Shown here: piece by piece, positions 24,245 to 32,646 of the stretch
Position numbering within the stretch: the first letter of the stretch is position 1
How the letters are laid out: every line of letters starts with the position of its first letter
Assembly (NCBI RefSeq): GCF_028622115.1
Contig: NZ_CP097263.1
Location: 8,815,501-8,879,500, forward strand
Source of the DNA: Kutzneria chonburiensis
Lineage (GTDB): Bacteria; Actinomycetota; Actinomycetes; Mycobacteriales; Pseudonocardiaceae
Length of the DNA: 64,000 nt
Reading direction: 5' to 3'
Translations under genes and position numbers: made by a program
The notes under the pieces: generated by a model
The model's input: the letters and a program-made list of their open reading frames with translations, nothing else
Told to the model about the DNA's origin: nothing
Database searches by the model: none

Positions 24245-27200
24245 ATGAGCCGAGTGAGTGAGCAGCGTACCGTCGATGCCTATTCCGGCGGCGGCGGTGG
24301 CACGATACTGGAACACCGGTATGCCACGATATTGCTGGCGCAACTGCTGCTCGGCGACCCGATCCCCATGCTGGGGGACACTGTTTCACCGGTGCAGATC
24401 ACGTTCCAGCGACCCGACGTGAGCACCGTCGACGACATCATCGTGACTGGCGAGTTGCCGGGCGGCCGGCGCCGAATGCTCTCGATCGGCGTCCGGCGAG
24501 CTCCGAGTTTTGTGCCCAGCGACGAGAAGACGATGGCACTGCTCGGTTCCTATCTCGCTGTCGTGCATGAGCACTGGGCGGAGATCGAGGACGATCGGTG
24601 GCGTCTTGGCCTCGTCGTCGCCAGCCACAACACCGACCTGCGGCAGTTGGCCGAGCTGTCCGTCCTCGCCCGCAACATGCCGGACCACCAGGAATTCCGC
24701 GCGGTGCGGCTCAAGAAGACCAAGCTGCGCAACCGACTGGCTCAGCTCGACAAGATGGTCGCAAAGGCGGTTGGATCCATCGAGACCACGGTGCCTGTGG
24801 AGGAGCTGACCTGGCGCCTGTTGTTTGCGCTGTGGCCGTTGGAAAGCTATCTGGAGGGCATCGAGCAGCACGATCGGACGGCCATGGTCGGTCGGCTCCG
24901 GACCATCTCCCCGCAGGGGAGTCTGAGTGCGGCCAACCAGGTCCTCGATCAACTGTTCACGCTGGCCTGCGCGTATGTGAAAGGCGGCGCCGTAGTCACC
25001 GCGGTCATGTTGCGTCGGAGGCTGGGCGACCTGCTCGAGGATGGTCCGTCCCGGCACAGACAGGGATGGTCGGTGCTGCGGCGGCTCTCGACCCAGTTGC
25101 GTGATCACACCCGCGCGCAGTTGACCACGGCTGAGCGAACCCTCGAGATCGATCGCGAGGCAGCCAGGAAGGACCTCGGCGTGGCGCTGACCGAAGCCGG
25201 CACCAGTGCCGGCACGATGATCGTCACGGGCGACCCGGATGTCGGAAAATCAGCGTTGACGCTGCGGGTGGTCGAGGAGTTGCGGTTCGCCGGGGCCGGC
25301 GTCGCCGCCCTTAGCCTGCGTCATCTGCCGGAGACGATGGTCGAGTTGGAGGCGCTGCTCGGCTCCGGGCTGGTAGATGTGCTGGCCGAGACCTCAGCCG
25401 AGGTCCGTCTGCTGGTGATCGACGGCGCCGAGGCCGCGGTGGAGGGCCGGGAGGTGATGCTGACCGATCTCGCGATCGCGTCGCTACGCGCCGGTCTTGG
25501 CGTCGCAGCGGTCACCCGTTTGGATGGACTGACCGACGTTGCCCGGTGCCTGATGGCGGCCCGACGTGCGGCTGGTCTGGATGGAGCTAGGCCCGTTGAG
25601 CACGTAGTGCATGCCTTGGGTGAGAACGAGATCTGCCAGCTCACGGACGCGTTCGCTGGGCTGACCCGGTTCGCCGACGACCCGAGATCGACCTGGGTGC
25701 TGGGCCGTCCCGGTCTCGTGGATCTTGTCCTCCGTGCCGGCGTCGCCTCCGCGCTGCCCGACCGGGCCCTGTCCGAAGCCGACGTGTTCGTAGCGATCTG
25801 GCATGGCTTGGTGCGGCGGTCGACCGCCTGTTCGCCGGACTCACGTGAACAAACCTTGCTGACATTGGCCCGCCGGGAGCTGTTGCCCGGCGCGGTTCGC
25901 ACCATTTCTGTCGACCCGTCGTCCTTGCCCTCGCTCCGTTCCGACGGCCTTCTGCCGCCCGCAGCGCCGACCTACGCATGGCATCGCGGCCCTGTCTTCG
26001 CCGGCGACCTGATCCGTGACCTGGCCGCCGCTAAACTGCTTCTGGTCGAAGGCATGTCCTTGATCGCCGGCGCCGAGGCACCCCGCTGGCTCCTGCGAGC
26101 CGCCCGCCTCGCTTGCCAGGTCGTATTGGCTGACTCCGTCTCCGCCTGCCTTCTGTTGGCCCAGGCGTTCACCGAGATCGCCGCGCAGTACGGCCAACGC
26201 TGGGCCGAACTTCCCTTCGAGGCGTTGCTGACCCTCGGCACCGCCGAGGCCGACCTTTCCGCGATCTGGCCAGCGCTGAGCACCGAGCAGCGCGTGACCC
26301 TGCTCCGCATCGCCGTACAGCGTTACAGTGTCGGCGTCCTGGGAGACACGACGTTGCAGGCTCCGCTGGTCAAGCTGGCCCTGTGCGAAGAACCCATCCC
26401 CAGCCTTGACGAAGGCGGTCGGCTGGTCATCGACTACGAAGTCGAGAAGCTCGTCATAGCGTGGTTGCGGGGAGCAGCGGAGGATCTGCGTGATGCACAT
26501 CCGTTGCGCCAGCAGGTTCGCGATGTCCTGCTCGCCGCGCGGCCGACCACCAAGGATTCGTTTGCGGTGCGGGTGTTTGCATTGCTTGGCCCCGACCTCG
26601 ACGATCGGGCTGAGGCATTCCTACGGCAGGCACTGGCGCAGGACACTTGGCATCTAATGTCGATGATGGACTGCTCAGAGGCCTTGTGGTCTATGGCGCA
26701 CAACCGGTTCGACGTCTTGTTCGACATCACCGAGGCCTACTATCTCGATCGGTCGCCGATCGATTGTGAGGCTCTCGCGGCGTTGTCCAGTGTGGACGGG
26801 CAGCGGACCACTCCGCTGATACAGCGGCTGTTGAATGAGAAGAGCCAGCACGGCGCCTCGGACGCGGTGATGGTGGAGTTTCCGGACGGCTCGTCCCGGC
26901 TCTGCCATGGGAACATCTTTACCTGGGGTGCATACGCGGACCATCGCTCCAACCGTGGTCTGTACTGTGATGGGCTGTTCGCGCTGCGCTGGTTCGCTGA
27001 GGACCTACTCGGATCAGATACTCCGTTGAGTGACGTCGTGGATATCCTGGTTCGTGGTTGTGGGAACCTTGCCGTGCCGAGGCTCGTCATCCAGTTGCTG
27101 ATGAACAACCTTGAAACGGTGACGTCGGAGTTCGACTGCTGGCTAGCGCAGCCGGCGTTGTGGGCCATGGAGCACGAACATCGTCGACTTGGCCTTGGTC

Positions 27201-28951
27201 GGTCGGACACCGGCCACAGCTTGGAGATGGTCGCGGCCATCCTTGTCACCGATGCCATCAGTCGGGGCGATCAACGACGCTTGGGCGCGCTGGCGAGCGT
27301 CGCGTCGGAGCTGAGTCGCCAGGTGCAGGAGTCGGACGCCGACTACACCGTGGCAACGCATGGAGACCGGTGGGTGGAGCTGTTGAGCGCCGACAGTTAT
27401 CGCCTGAACTGGGAGAACGGTGTTGTCACGTCGGTCGATTTCTTGCCCGCCGCCCGCCGACTTGAAGCCCAGGCCGATCATCCGATCGAGGACGTTGATC
27501 CTGGTCAGGTAGTGAGGAAGAGGCTGTCCGGGTTGATGTTCAAGTACACCGGTCTTGTGTTGAGGTACGCCAGATTTCGTGTGAAAACACTGCCAGACCT
27601 GGCTTGCGACCTGGCATTCGCGCGCAGCGTCTCGGATGCGCAGTGGCTCGATCGATCGGAGCATCACTACCTCGACGATGTGGCCACCGCTGCCGTTATC
27701 TATCATGGCCACGGCCATGCTGATCTGAGCCTTGACGATGTGCTCTGGGCTGCCGACCGTCTCGTGTCCAAGGCCCTTGATGGTCACGATGGCAGTGGGT
27801 TTGGCCTTGATGAACAGTCCGGTGTTGCGCTTGTTGCCCTGTTGCTACCGTCCTTTGCTGTGGTTGAACTCGATCGGGAGCGGTTGGAAGAGGCTCTGGT
27901 TGTAAAGGCTGCGAGTATCCTGAATGGGCTTGATTACGCGTTTGGGTGCACTCTTAAGTCGCTGTGGGAGGCGCCTTGTTTCGAACTGTGTGCGACACCG
28001 CGCTGTGCTCATGAAATCGTGTGGCGGGTCATCGAGAACTTTATGCACAGCCAGGGTTGGTCGTCGTTGACCGGATCGATTGCGGCGTGTCTCGATGCGG
28101 TTCGCTGCGGTAGCTGTGTTGCGGCGAGAATCGAACCTCGGCTCGATGTTTTCCTCAGTTCTTACCGGGAAGAGGTCAACGGTCGGTTGGGTGCGGGGAG
28201 ATCCTTCTACCATTCTGGCGAGGGAGAATTTTGCCGTTCCCTCGTGCGGGCGTTGTTCGCGACGGCCGCCGCTGGGGACGAGCGGCGGATGGTCGAGCAC
28301 ATTCAAGGGTTGGCGGACAACCTATGGGAACTCGGGGCCTTCCTGCGTGACCTGGCTTGTGAGGCCACTGACTCCGAACTGTATCGGGCGTTGCCGGCAG
28401 TGTGGCCGGTAGTCATGGAATCCGTCCTGGACCTTGACATCCCCACTGACAGCGACGACTACCGCATGGCTGTGGCCGCGCTCGTGCCCGAGCCGCGAGT
28501 GTCCAGGGCCGATCCGCTGATGCAAATCAAGCCATCGATCGAAATGCAGCCCCTCTACGACGCTCTCGGCGTCAAGCGTGAGGATCCGGACGACATCATC
28601 GCGGCGGCCGCGTGCCGCTGGATCGCACCCGAGGCGCTGACGCATCTGATCGACCGCTGGATACCGCTGGTCAGCGGCGAAGGCATCGCGGTCGACCTGC
28701 TCATCGGCCTGGTCCGGACAGCACCGCTCCCGTGGCAGACGACCACGGGACTGCGGTGGGTGGAGCGCATGATCGGCCCGAGCATGACCAAATGGAATCT
28801 GATGTCGCAGCGGCTGGTGTCGTGGCTCCGGGAGATCCATGCCGCCGGCCACCTTGACACAGCGGACACGGCTGTCCTGTGCCGGATAGTGGACGCCAGG
28901 GCGGCCGCCGGTTCGGAGGGCGCGCTGGCTTTCCAACGCGAACTGGAGTGA
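24245..28951 (+). CDS. Giant STAND-like NTPase with putative N-terminal nuclease-like domain
   Basis: 1568 residues from ATG 24245; the frame is open further upstream only as shadow of the GlxA gene. Residues 1-230: AYSGGGGGTILEHRYATILL, then STVDDIIVTGELPGG and MLSIGVRRAP, a pattern like the DUF4297/Cap4 restriction-type fold found at the front of Avs-like and other STAND proteins, though the usual E/QxK reads IGVRR here. P-loop GDPDVGKSAL near 328-337 and Walker B RLLVIDGAEAAV near 388-399 follow. The last 900 residues are helical repeats, probably a sensor. Codon use is looser and GC lower, notably at 26.6-28.3 kb, unlike all neighbours, which suggests recent transfer. A defence role is inferred. 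Confidence 0.78.
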   Translation: MSRVSEQRTVDAYSGGGGGTILEHRYATILLAQLLLGDPIPMLGDTVSPVQITFQRPDVSTVDDIIVTGELPGGRRRMLSIGVRRAPSFVPSDEKTMALLGSYLAVVHEHWAEIEDDRWRLGLVVASHNTDLRQLAELSVLARNMPDHQEFRAVRLKKTKLRNRLAQLDKMVAKAVGSIETTVPVEELTWRLLFALWPLESYLEGIEQHDRTAMVGRLRTISPQGSLSAANQVLDQLFTLACAYVKGGAVVTAVMLRRRLGDLLEDGPSRHRQGWSVLRRLSTQLRDHTRAQLTTAERTLEIDREAARKDLGVALTEAGTSAGTMIVTGDPDVGKSALTLRVVEELRFAGAGVAALSLRHLPETMVELEALLGSGLVDVLAETSAEVRLLVIDGAEAAVEGREVMLTDLAIASLRAGLGVAAVTRLDGLTDVARCLMAARRAAGLDGARPVEHVVHALGENEICQLTDAFAGLTRFADDPRSTWVLGRPGLVDLVLRAGVASALPDRALSEADVFVAIWHGLVRRSTACSPDSREQTLLTLARRELLPGAVRTISVDPSSLPSLRSDGLLPPAAPTYAWHRGPVFAGDLIRDLAAAKLLLVEGMSLIAGAEAPRWLLRAARLACQVVLADSVSACLLLAQAFTEIAAQYGQRWAELPFEALLTLGTAEADLSAIWPALSTEQRVTLLRIAVQRYSVGVLGDTTLQAPLVKLALCEEPIPSLDEGGRLVIDYEVEKLVIAWLRGAAEDLRDAHPLRQQVRDVLLAARPTTKDSFAVRVFALLGPDLDDRAEAFLRQALAQDTWHLMSMMDCSEALWSMAHNRFDVLFDITEAYYLDRSPIDCEALAALSSVDGQRTTPLIQRLLNEKSQHGASDAVMVEFPDGSSRLCHGNIFTWGAYADHRSNRGLYCDGLFALRWFAEDLLGSDTPLSDVVDILVRGCGNLAVPRLVIQLLMNNLETVTSEFDCWLAQPALWAMEHEHRRLGLGRSDTGHSLEMVAAILVTDAISRGDQRRLGALASVASELSRQVQESDADYTVATHGDRWVELLSADSYRLNWENGVVTSVDFLPAARRLEAQADHPIEDVDPGQVVRKRLSGLMFKYTGLVLRYARFRVKTLPDLACDLAFARSVSDAQWLDRSEHHYLDDVATAAVIYHGHGHADLSLDDVLWAADRLVSKALDGHDGSGFGLDEQSGVALVALLLPSFAVVELDRERLEEALVVKAASILNGLDYAFGCTLKSLWEAPCFELCATPRCAHEIVWRVIENFMHSQGWSSLTGSIAACLDAVRCGSCVAARIEPRLDVFLSSYREEVNGRLGAGRSFYHSGEGEFCRSLVRALFATAAAGDERRMVEHIQGLADNLWELGAFLRDLACEATDSELYRALPAVWPVVMESVLDLDIPTDSDDYRMAVAALVPEPRVSRADPLMQIKPSIEMQPLYDALGVKREDPDDIIAAAACRWIAPEALTHLIDRWIPLVSGEGIAVDLLIGLVRTAPLPWQTTTGLRWVERMIGPSMTKWNLMSQRLVSWLREIHAAGHLDTADTAVLCRIVDARAAAGSEGALAFQRELE

Positions 28952-29010
28952 CGGATGGTGATGTCTGATTCCCGCCAGCCATCGCTCGTGGCCGAGGCCA
29001 TGCTTGGGGC

Positions 29011-29496
29011 ATGAAGACGATCGTGGACAGCCCCGTCGGGGCATTGACTCTCGTCGGTGAGGACGGCGTGCTCACCGGCCTGTACATGGAGAACCAGCGG
29101 CACCGGCCGGCCGAGGAGCGGTTCGGGGCGACCGACAGCGGCCGGTTCGGGGCGGTGATCGAGCAGCTCGAGGCGTACTTCGCCGGCGAGCTCGACACGT
29201 TCGACCTGCCGTTGGCCTTGCACGGCACGGACTTCCAGCGCACGGTCTGGTCGGCGCTGCTGGAGATCCCTTACGGGGAAACGGTGTCGTACGGCGAGCT
29301 GGCCGAGCGGATCGGCAAGCCGAGCGCGGCCCGTGCGGTCGGCCTGGCCAACGGCAAGAACCCCATCGGCATCATCGTGCCGTGCCACCGCGTGGTGGGT
29401 GCGGGCGGCGGCCTGACCGGCTACGGCGGCGGCCTTGACCGCAAGCAGTTCCTGCTGGCCTTCGAGGCTCAGGGCGCGACGATGCCGCTGCTGTAG
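29011..29496 (+). CDS. ogt: Methylated-DNA-protein-cysteine methyltransferase
   Basis: 161 residues from ATG 29011. It removes alkyl groups from O6-guanine by transfer to its own cysteine. The active site IIVPCHRVVGAGGGLTGYGGGL contains PCHRV with Cys125. TDFQRTVWSALLEIPYGETVSYGELA and SAARAVGLANGKNPI are the DNA-binding and arginine-finger regions of the family. Length matches Ogt/MGMT proteins without an Ada regulatory domain. No ada or alkA gene is adjacent. Its 3' end overlaps the convergent response regulator by 28 bases. Confidence 0.96.
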   Translation: MKTIVDSPVGALTLVGEDGVLTGLYMENQRHRPAEERFGATDSGRFGAVIEQLEAYFAGELDTFDLPLALHGTDFQRTVWSALLEIPYGETVSYGELAERIGKPSAARAVGLANGKNPIGIIVPCHRVVGAGGGLTGYGGGLDRKQFLLAFEAQGATMPLL

Positions 29497-30098
29497 GCGT
29501 AGCGGATGGCCTCGGGGCGGGTACGGACGCCGATCTTGGCGAACAGGTTGTTGATGTGGGTTTTGACGGTGGTCTCGCCGATGAACAGGGCGGCGGCGAT
29601 GTCGGCGTTCGCCAGGCCGCGGGCGATGAGCGTGAGCACCTCGGCCTCGCGGGCGGTGAGACCGGCGGGTGGGGGAGTGGGCGAAGCCAGGGCGGCGACG
29701 AGGCGCTGGGAAACGGTGGCGTCGAAAGTGGACTGTCCGGCGGCGACGGCCCGTAGGGCGGCGGTGATCTCGGCGCGGCCGGCGTCCTTGGTGAGGTAGC
29801 CGCGAGCGCCGGCCTGTAGCGCGGTGGTGATGGACTCGTCGTCGGAGTAGGTGGTGAGCACGACCACGGCGACGGACGGGTGGGCGGCGGTGATGCGGCG
29901 GGTGGCTTCGACGCCGTCCATCACCGGCATCCGAAGATCCATCAGCACGACGTCGGCCGGCACGGAATCCAGTAGCGCCAAGGCATCGGCGCCGGTGCCG
30001 GCGTCGCCGACGACCTGGACGTCGTCGACCAGCGACAGCAGGGCGACCAGCCCCTCCCGCATCACCAGCTGGTCGTCGACCACGATGACCCTGATCAT
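29469..30098 (-). CDS. NarL/FixJ-family response regulator
   Basis: 209 residues. Receiver domain 1-120 with VVDD acidic pocket (Asp8, Asp9), phosphoacceptor Asp54 in VVLMDLRMP, VVVLTTYSDDE and the Lys of LTKDAG. LuxR-type DNA-binding domain 145-205 with LTAREAEVLTLIARGLANADIA and TVKTHINNLFAKIGVRTRPEAI. It is coupled by ATGA to the histidine kinase upstream, with two mini membrane-protein genes further upstream in the same direction. The target is unknown; the kinase/mini-protein context suggests envelope stress. Confidence 0.94.
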   Translation of the reverse strand: MIRVIVVDDQLVMREGLVALLSLVDDVQVVGDAGTGADALALLDSVPADVVLMDLRMPVMDGVEATRRITAAHPSVAVVVLTTYSDDESITTALQAGARGYLTKDAGRAEITAALRAVAAGQSTFDATVSQRLVAALASPTPPPAGLTAREAEVLTLIARGLANADIAAALFIGETTVKTHINNLFAKIGVRTRPEAIRYAYSSGIVAP

Positions 30099-31168
30099 TC
30101 CGGCACCTCGGCGGTCACCAGCCAGCCCTCTCCCGATCGCCCGGCGGTCAGCGTGCCGCCGACCAGCTCGATCCGTTCCCGCATCCCGGTCAGCCCGTGT
30201 CCGGGCGCGGCCGACTCCGAGACAGAAGCGTTGTACACGGTCAAAGTGACGCCGGCACCGTAGTCGAGCACGACGGAGACGGCGGAACCCGGGGCGTGCT
30301 TGAAGGCGTTGGTCAACGCCTCCCGAGCGGTCCTCAGCAATGCCACCGTGGTGCCGGCGGCCAGTGGCCGGACGGTGCCGGTGACGGCGTAGTCGACCTC
30401 CAGCCCCCGATCCCGCCGGCCGTCGGCGACGAGTCGGGCCAACGCCTCGGGCAAAGACACGACGTCGTCACGCAGCGCGGCGACGGCCCGCCGGGCCTCG
30501 TCCAGACCCTCGTGCGCCAGCAGACGGGCCCGCTGTACGCGCAGCAGCCCACCGTCCAGATCACGTTTATCGGCCAGCAAAGCCTCGGCGACCTCCAGCT
30601 GAACGCCCAGCGCGCCAAGGGAATGGGCCAGCACGTCGTGCATCTCACGGGCAATCCGCGCCCGCTCGTCCAACGCCGCGTACGACGCGAGCAGCCGGGC
30701 CTGCATCTGGTGCTGCCGCGCGCTGAGCCCGACCAACCCCATGATCACCAGCACGGCGAAGTCGCCGACCGCGGACACAGCGCCCTGCAACCACAAGGCG
30801 CCGCCAACCCCGAGCACGAACGCCACCCCGAGCAGCCCGGCCAGCACCGGGGACGACAGCCGGGGCAGCGAACTCGTGACGACCAGCGCCACGCAGCTCA
30901 GCAGCACCGGCGTGCCGTCGGGCGCGGGTCCGATGGCCGTCACCGACAGCAGCAGACAGGCCAGCAGCAACACGGTGCCGGTCCGCGGCAGACGTCGGTC
31001 GAGCAGCACGAAGCCGAGCCAGCAGGCCAGGCTCACCCCGTACAGCACCCACAGCCAGCCCGGCGTCGGCCGCTGCACGGTGGCCAGCGTGATCACGAAC
31101 ACCGCGGTCCCGACCAGGCCGACCACCAGCCACAGCGGGCCGATCCGATCGAGCAGTCGCACGAGCAT
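30095..31168 (-). CDS. Sensor histidine kinase (HisKA_3 type)
   Basis: 357 residues. The N-terminal 150 residues hold five to six hydrophobic helices (LWLVVGLVGTAVFVITLA, GWLWVLYGVSLACWLGFVLL, TVLLLACLLLSVTAIG, VLLSCVALVVTS, VLAGLLGVAFVLGVGGALWL), with very short loops, so the signal is probably sensed in the membrane. RIAREMHDVLAHSLG carries the phosphoacceptor His177. The HATPase domain shows LLRTAREALTNAFKHAPGS and GHGLTGMRERIELVGGTL. It phosphorylates the coupled NarL-type regulator downstream. This intramembrane-sensing layout resembles DesK and LiaS-type kinases. Confidence 0.92.
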   Translation of the reverse strand: MLVRLLDRIGPLWLVVGLVGTAVFVITLATVQRPTPGWLWVLYGVSLACWLGFVLLDRRLPRTGTVLLLACLLLSVTAIGPAPDGTPVLLSCVALVVTSSLPRLSSPVLAGLLGVAFVLGVGGALWLQGAVSAVGDFAVLVIMGLVGLSARQHQMQARLLASYAALDERARIAREMHDVLAHSLGALGVQLEVAEALLADKRDLDGGLLRVQRARLLAHEGLDEARRAVAALRDDVVSLPEALARLVADGRRDRGLEVDYAVTGTVRPLAAGTTVALLRTAREALTNAFKHAPGSAVSVVLDYGAGVTLTVYNASVSESAAPGHGLTGMRERIELVGGTLTAGRSGEGWLVTAEVPE

Positions 31169-31180
31169 CAGGCTGCCATG

Positions 31181-31297
31181 TCAGCGGCCGGTCCGCCGCC
31201 AGATCAGCGCGAGCACGAAGGCCAGCATGATCAGCAGGACCACGCCGCCGCCGATCATCAGGAACCGGATCAGCAGGAAGTGCAGCACCTCGCCCAT
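31181..31297 (-). CDS. 38-residue single-helix membrane protein
   Basis: MGEVLHFLLIRFLMIGGGVV begins a 38-residue protein that ends ALIWRRTGR. Its ATG overlaps the stop of the next mini-gene by one base (TGATG), and it is read toward the histidine kinase 12 bases downstream. It has one hydrophobic segment of about 25 residues closed by Arg residues. It is a clear paralogue of the 73-residue protein encoded just upstream: both share the pattern IRF-x-MIGG, a Leu-rich stretch and a positively charged end. Small membrane proteins beside a kinase with an intramembrane sensor could modulate it. That role is an inference. Confidence 0.7.
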   Translation of the reverse strand: MGEVLHFLLIRFLMIGGGVVLLIMLAFVLALIWRRTGR

Positions 31298-31518
31298 CAG
31301 CGGCGCTCCTTGACCACGCGCTCGACGACCATGTTCGTGAGCCCGCCTCGGCGACGGGCGGACTCGCGGATCATGGGCTCGACCACGGCCCGTGCCCTGT
31401 CGAGCTTGCCCATTCGACGCAGGATCATGGCCACCGCGAAAAGAGCTAGCAGTGCTAGCGCTATGACGCCGCCGATCATGGCGAACCGGATCGCGAGGTA
31501 TCCCAGGTATGTCTCCAT
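31297..31518 (-). CDS. 73-residue single-helix membrane protein
   Basis: METYLGYLAIRFAMIGGVIA begins the protein; residues 8-33 form one membrane helix closed by ILRRMGK, followed by a basic cytoplasmic tail (RARAVVEPMIRESARRRGG, ending VVKERR). The gene is the first of a four-gene unit (two mini membrane proteins, kinase, regulator) with overlaps or very short gaps. The GCTAGC palindrome at 31445-31459 encodes part of the membrane helix. No family name is known to me. Confidence 0.75.
   Translation of the reverse strand: METYLGYLAIRFAMIGGVIALALLALFAVAMILRRMGKLDRARAVVEPMIRESARRRGGLTNMVVERVVKERR
31445..31459. repeat. GCTAGC-N3-GCTAGC palindrome, copy 2
   Basis: GCTAGCAGTGCTAGC, the exact reverse complement of copies 1 and 3, within the membrane-helix codons of the 73-residue protein gene, 59 bases into the gene. 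Confidence 0.8.
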
Positions 31519-31596
31519 GGCCGGGACGCTACGGAGAAACCGGGGTGGACCAGCACCTCCCGGCGGTGGAGATCGGGGTGGACCGCGTCTCCACCC

Positions 31597-32646
31597 TCAC
31601 GGCCTGAGCAGTATCCGGACGGGGTTGCCGTCGTGCTCGCGCAGCCGGCGGATGCCCTCCTCGAACTCCTCGAGCGGCAGCACGGCGCTGACCGACGCCG
31701 ACAGGTCGAGCCGGCCGCGGGACACCAGTTCGACCAGGTCGGCGAGGTGTTTCATCTTGTAGCCGAGGTGCCCGATCACGGCATGCCGGCGGCCGAGGAA
31801 CACACCCTCGCGGCCGAGATCGATGGTGTCGGCGCTGATGCCGACCAGCACGACCTTGCCGCGCAGGCCGAGCGCGCCGTTGGCCTGGGCGATGGTGGAC
31901 GCGCGGCCGACGCAGTCGAAGGCCACCCGCAGCCCGCGGCCGTCGGTGATCTCCATGATCCGCTTCGGGGTGTCCGGGTCCAGCGGGTCCAGCGCGAAGT
32001 CGGCGCCGAGCGAGAGCGCCCGTTCGCGCACGCCGGGCACCGGGTCCAGGCCGATGATCGGCGACGCGCCGGCGAGCCGGGCCAGCTGCACCAGATGCGT
32101 GCCGATGCCGCCGAGCCCCCACACCGCCACCGAGTCGGCCATCCGCAGGTCGGCGGTCTCGATCGCGCCGTACGGGGTGGAGACGGCGTCGGCCAGCACG
32201 GCCGCCTGCTCCATCGGCACGCCGTCCGGCACGGAGATCAGCGACACGCCCGGCGTGACGACGTACTCGGCCCACGCGCCGTCGTAGGCGAAGGCCATGA
32301 CCTCCAAGGCCTCGCAGTCGTCGATCGTGCCGCCGAACAGGCACGACCGGCAGTCCCCGCAGGCCCGCCCGGCGGCGATCACCACGCGGTCGCCGACCTG
32401 CCAGTGCCGCACGTCGCTGCCCACCGCCGCGACCGTGCCGGACGCCTCGTGCCCAGGCGTGATCGACGGCAGCTGGGCCGGGATGTAGCCGTCGAACTGG
32501 CTGAGGTCGGAGTGGCAGATGCCGCACGCCGCGACCTTGACCACCACCTCGCGCGGCCCCGGCCTCGGCACCGGCACGGTCTCCAGGCTCAGCTTCCCGG
32601 ACTCGGCGTGGAAGCGCACGGCGCGCATGGTCTCCGGCAGGCTCAT
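31597..32646 (-). CDS. Zinc-dependent alcohol dehydrogenase (MDR superfamily)
   Basis: 349 residues from ATG 32646; the open frame continues upstream only as part of the disrupted monooxygenase. Catalytic zinc ligands are CGICHSD (Cys41, with His45 in the relay) and GHEASG (His67, Glu68). The structural zinc set is Cys97, Cys100, Cys103 and Cys112, with one extra residue before the last Cys. VAVWGLGGIGTHLVQLARLAG is the NAD(P) Rossmann motif near 170-190. It oxidises an alcohol or reduces an aldehyde. It overlaps the FAD gene by ATGA and is the last gene of a four-gene unit. Confidence 0.92.
   Translation of the reverse strand: MSLPETMRAVRFHAESGKLSLETVPVPRPGPREVVVKVAACGICHSDLSQFDGYIPAQLPSITPGHEASGTVAAVGSDVRHWQVGDRVVIAAGRACGDCRSCLFGGTIDDCEALEVMAFAYDGAWAEYVVTPGVSLISVPDGVPMEQAAVLADAVSTPYGAIETADLRMADSVAVWGLGGIGTHLVQLARLAGASPIIGLDPVPGVRERALSLGADFALDPLDPDTPKRIMEITDGRGLRVAFDCVGRASTIAQANGALGLRGKVVLVGISADTIDLGREGVFLGRRHAVIGHLGYKMKHLADLVELVSRGRLDLSASVSAVLPLEEFEEGIRRLREHDGNPVRILLRP

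Noticed and set aside
31530-31580. Direct repeat CGGGGTGGACC upstream of the mini membrane-protein genes
   Set aside because: Two 11-bp copies close to each other could be a regulator site, but they are GC-rich and have no symmetry or context to support this.
30197-31762. A 521-codon plus-strand frame opposite the histidine kinase
   Set aside because: Gln/Arg/His-rich shadow; the kinase and mini-protein genes on the minus strand explain the region.
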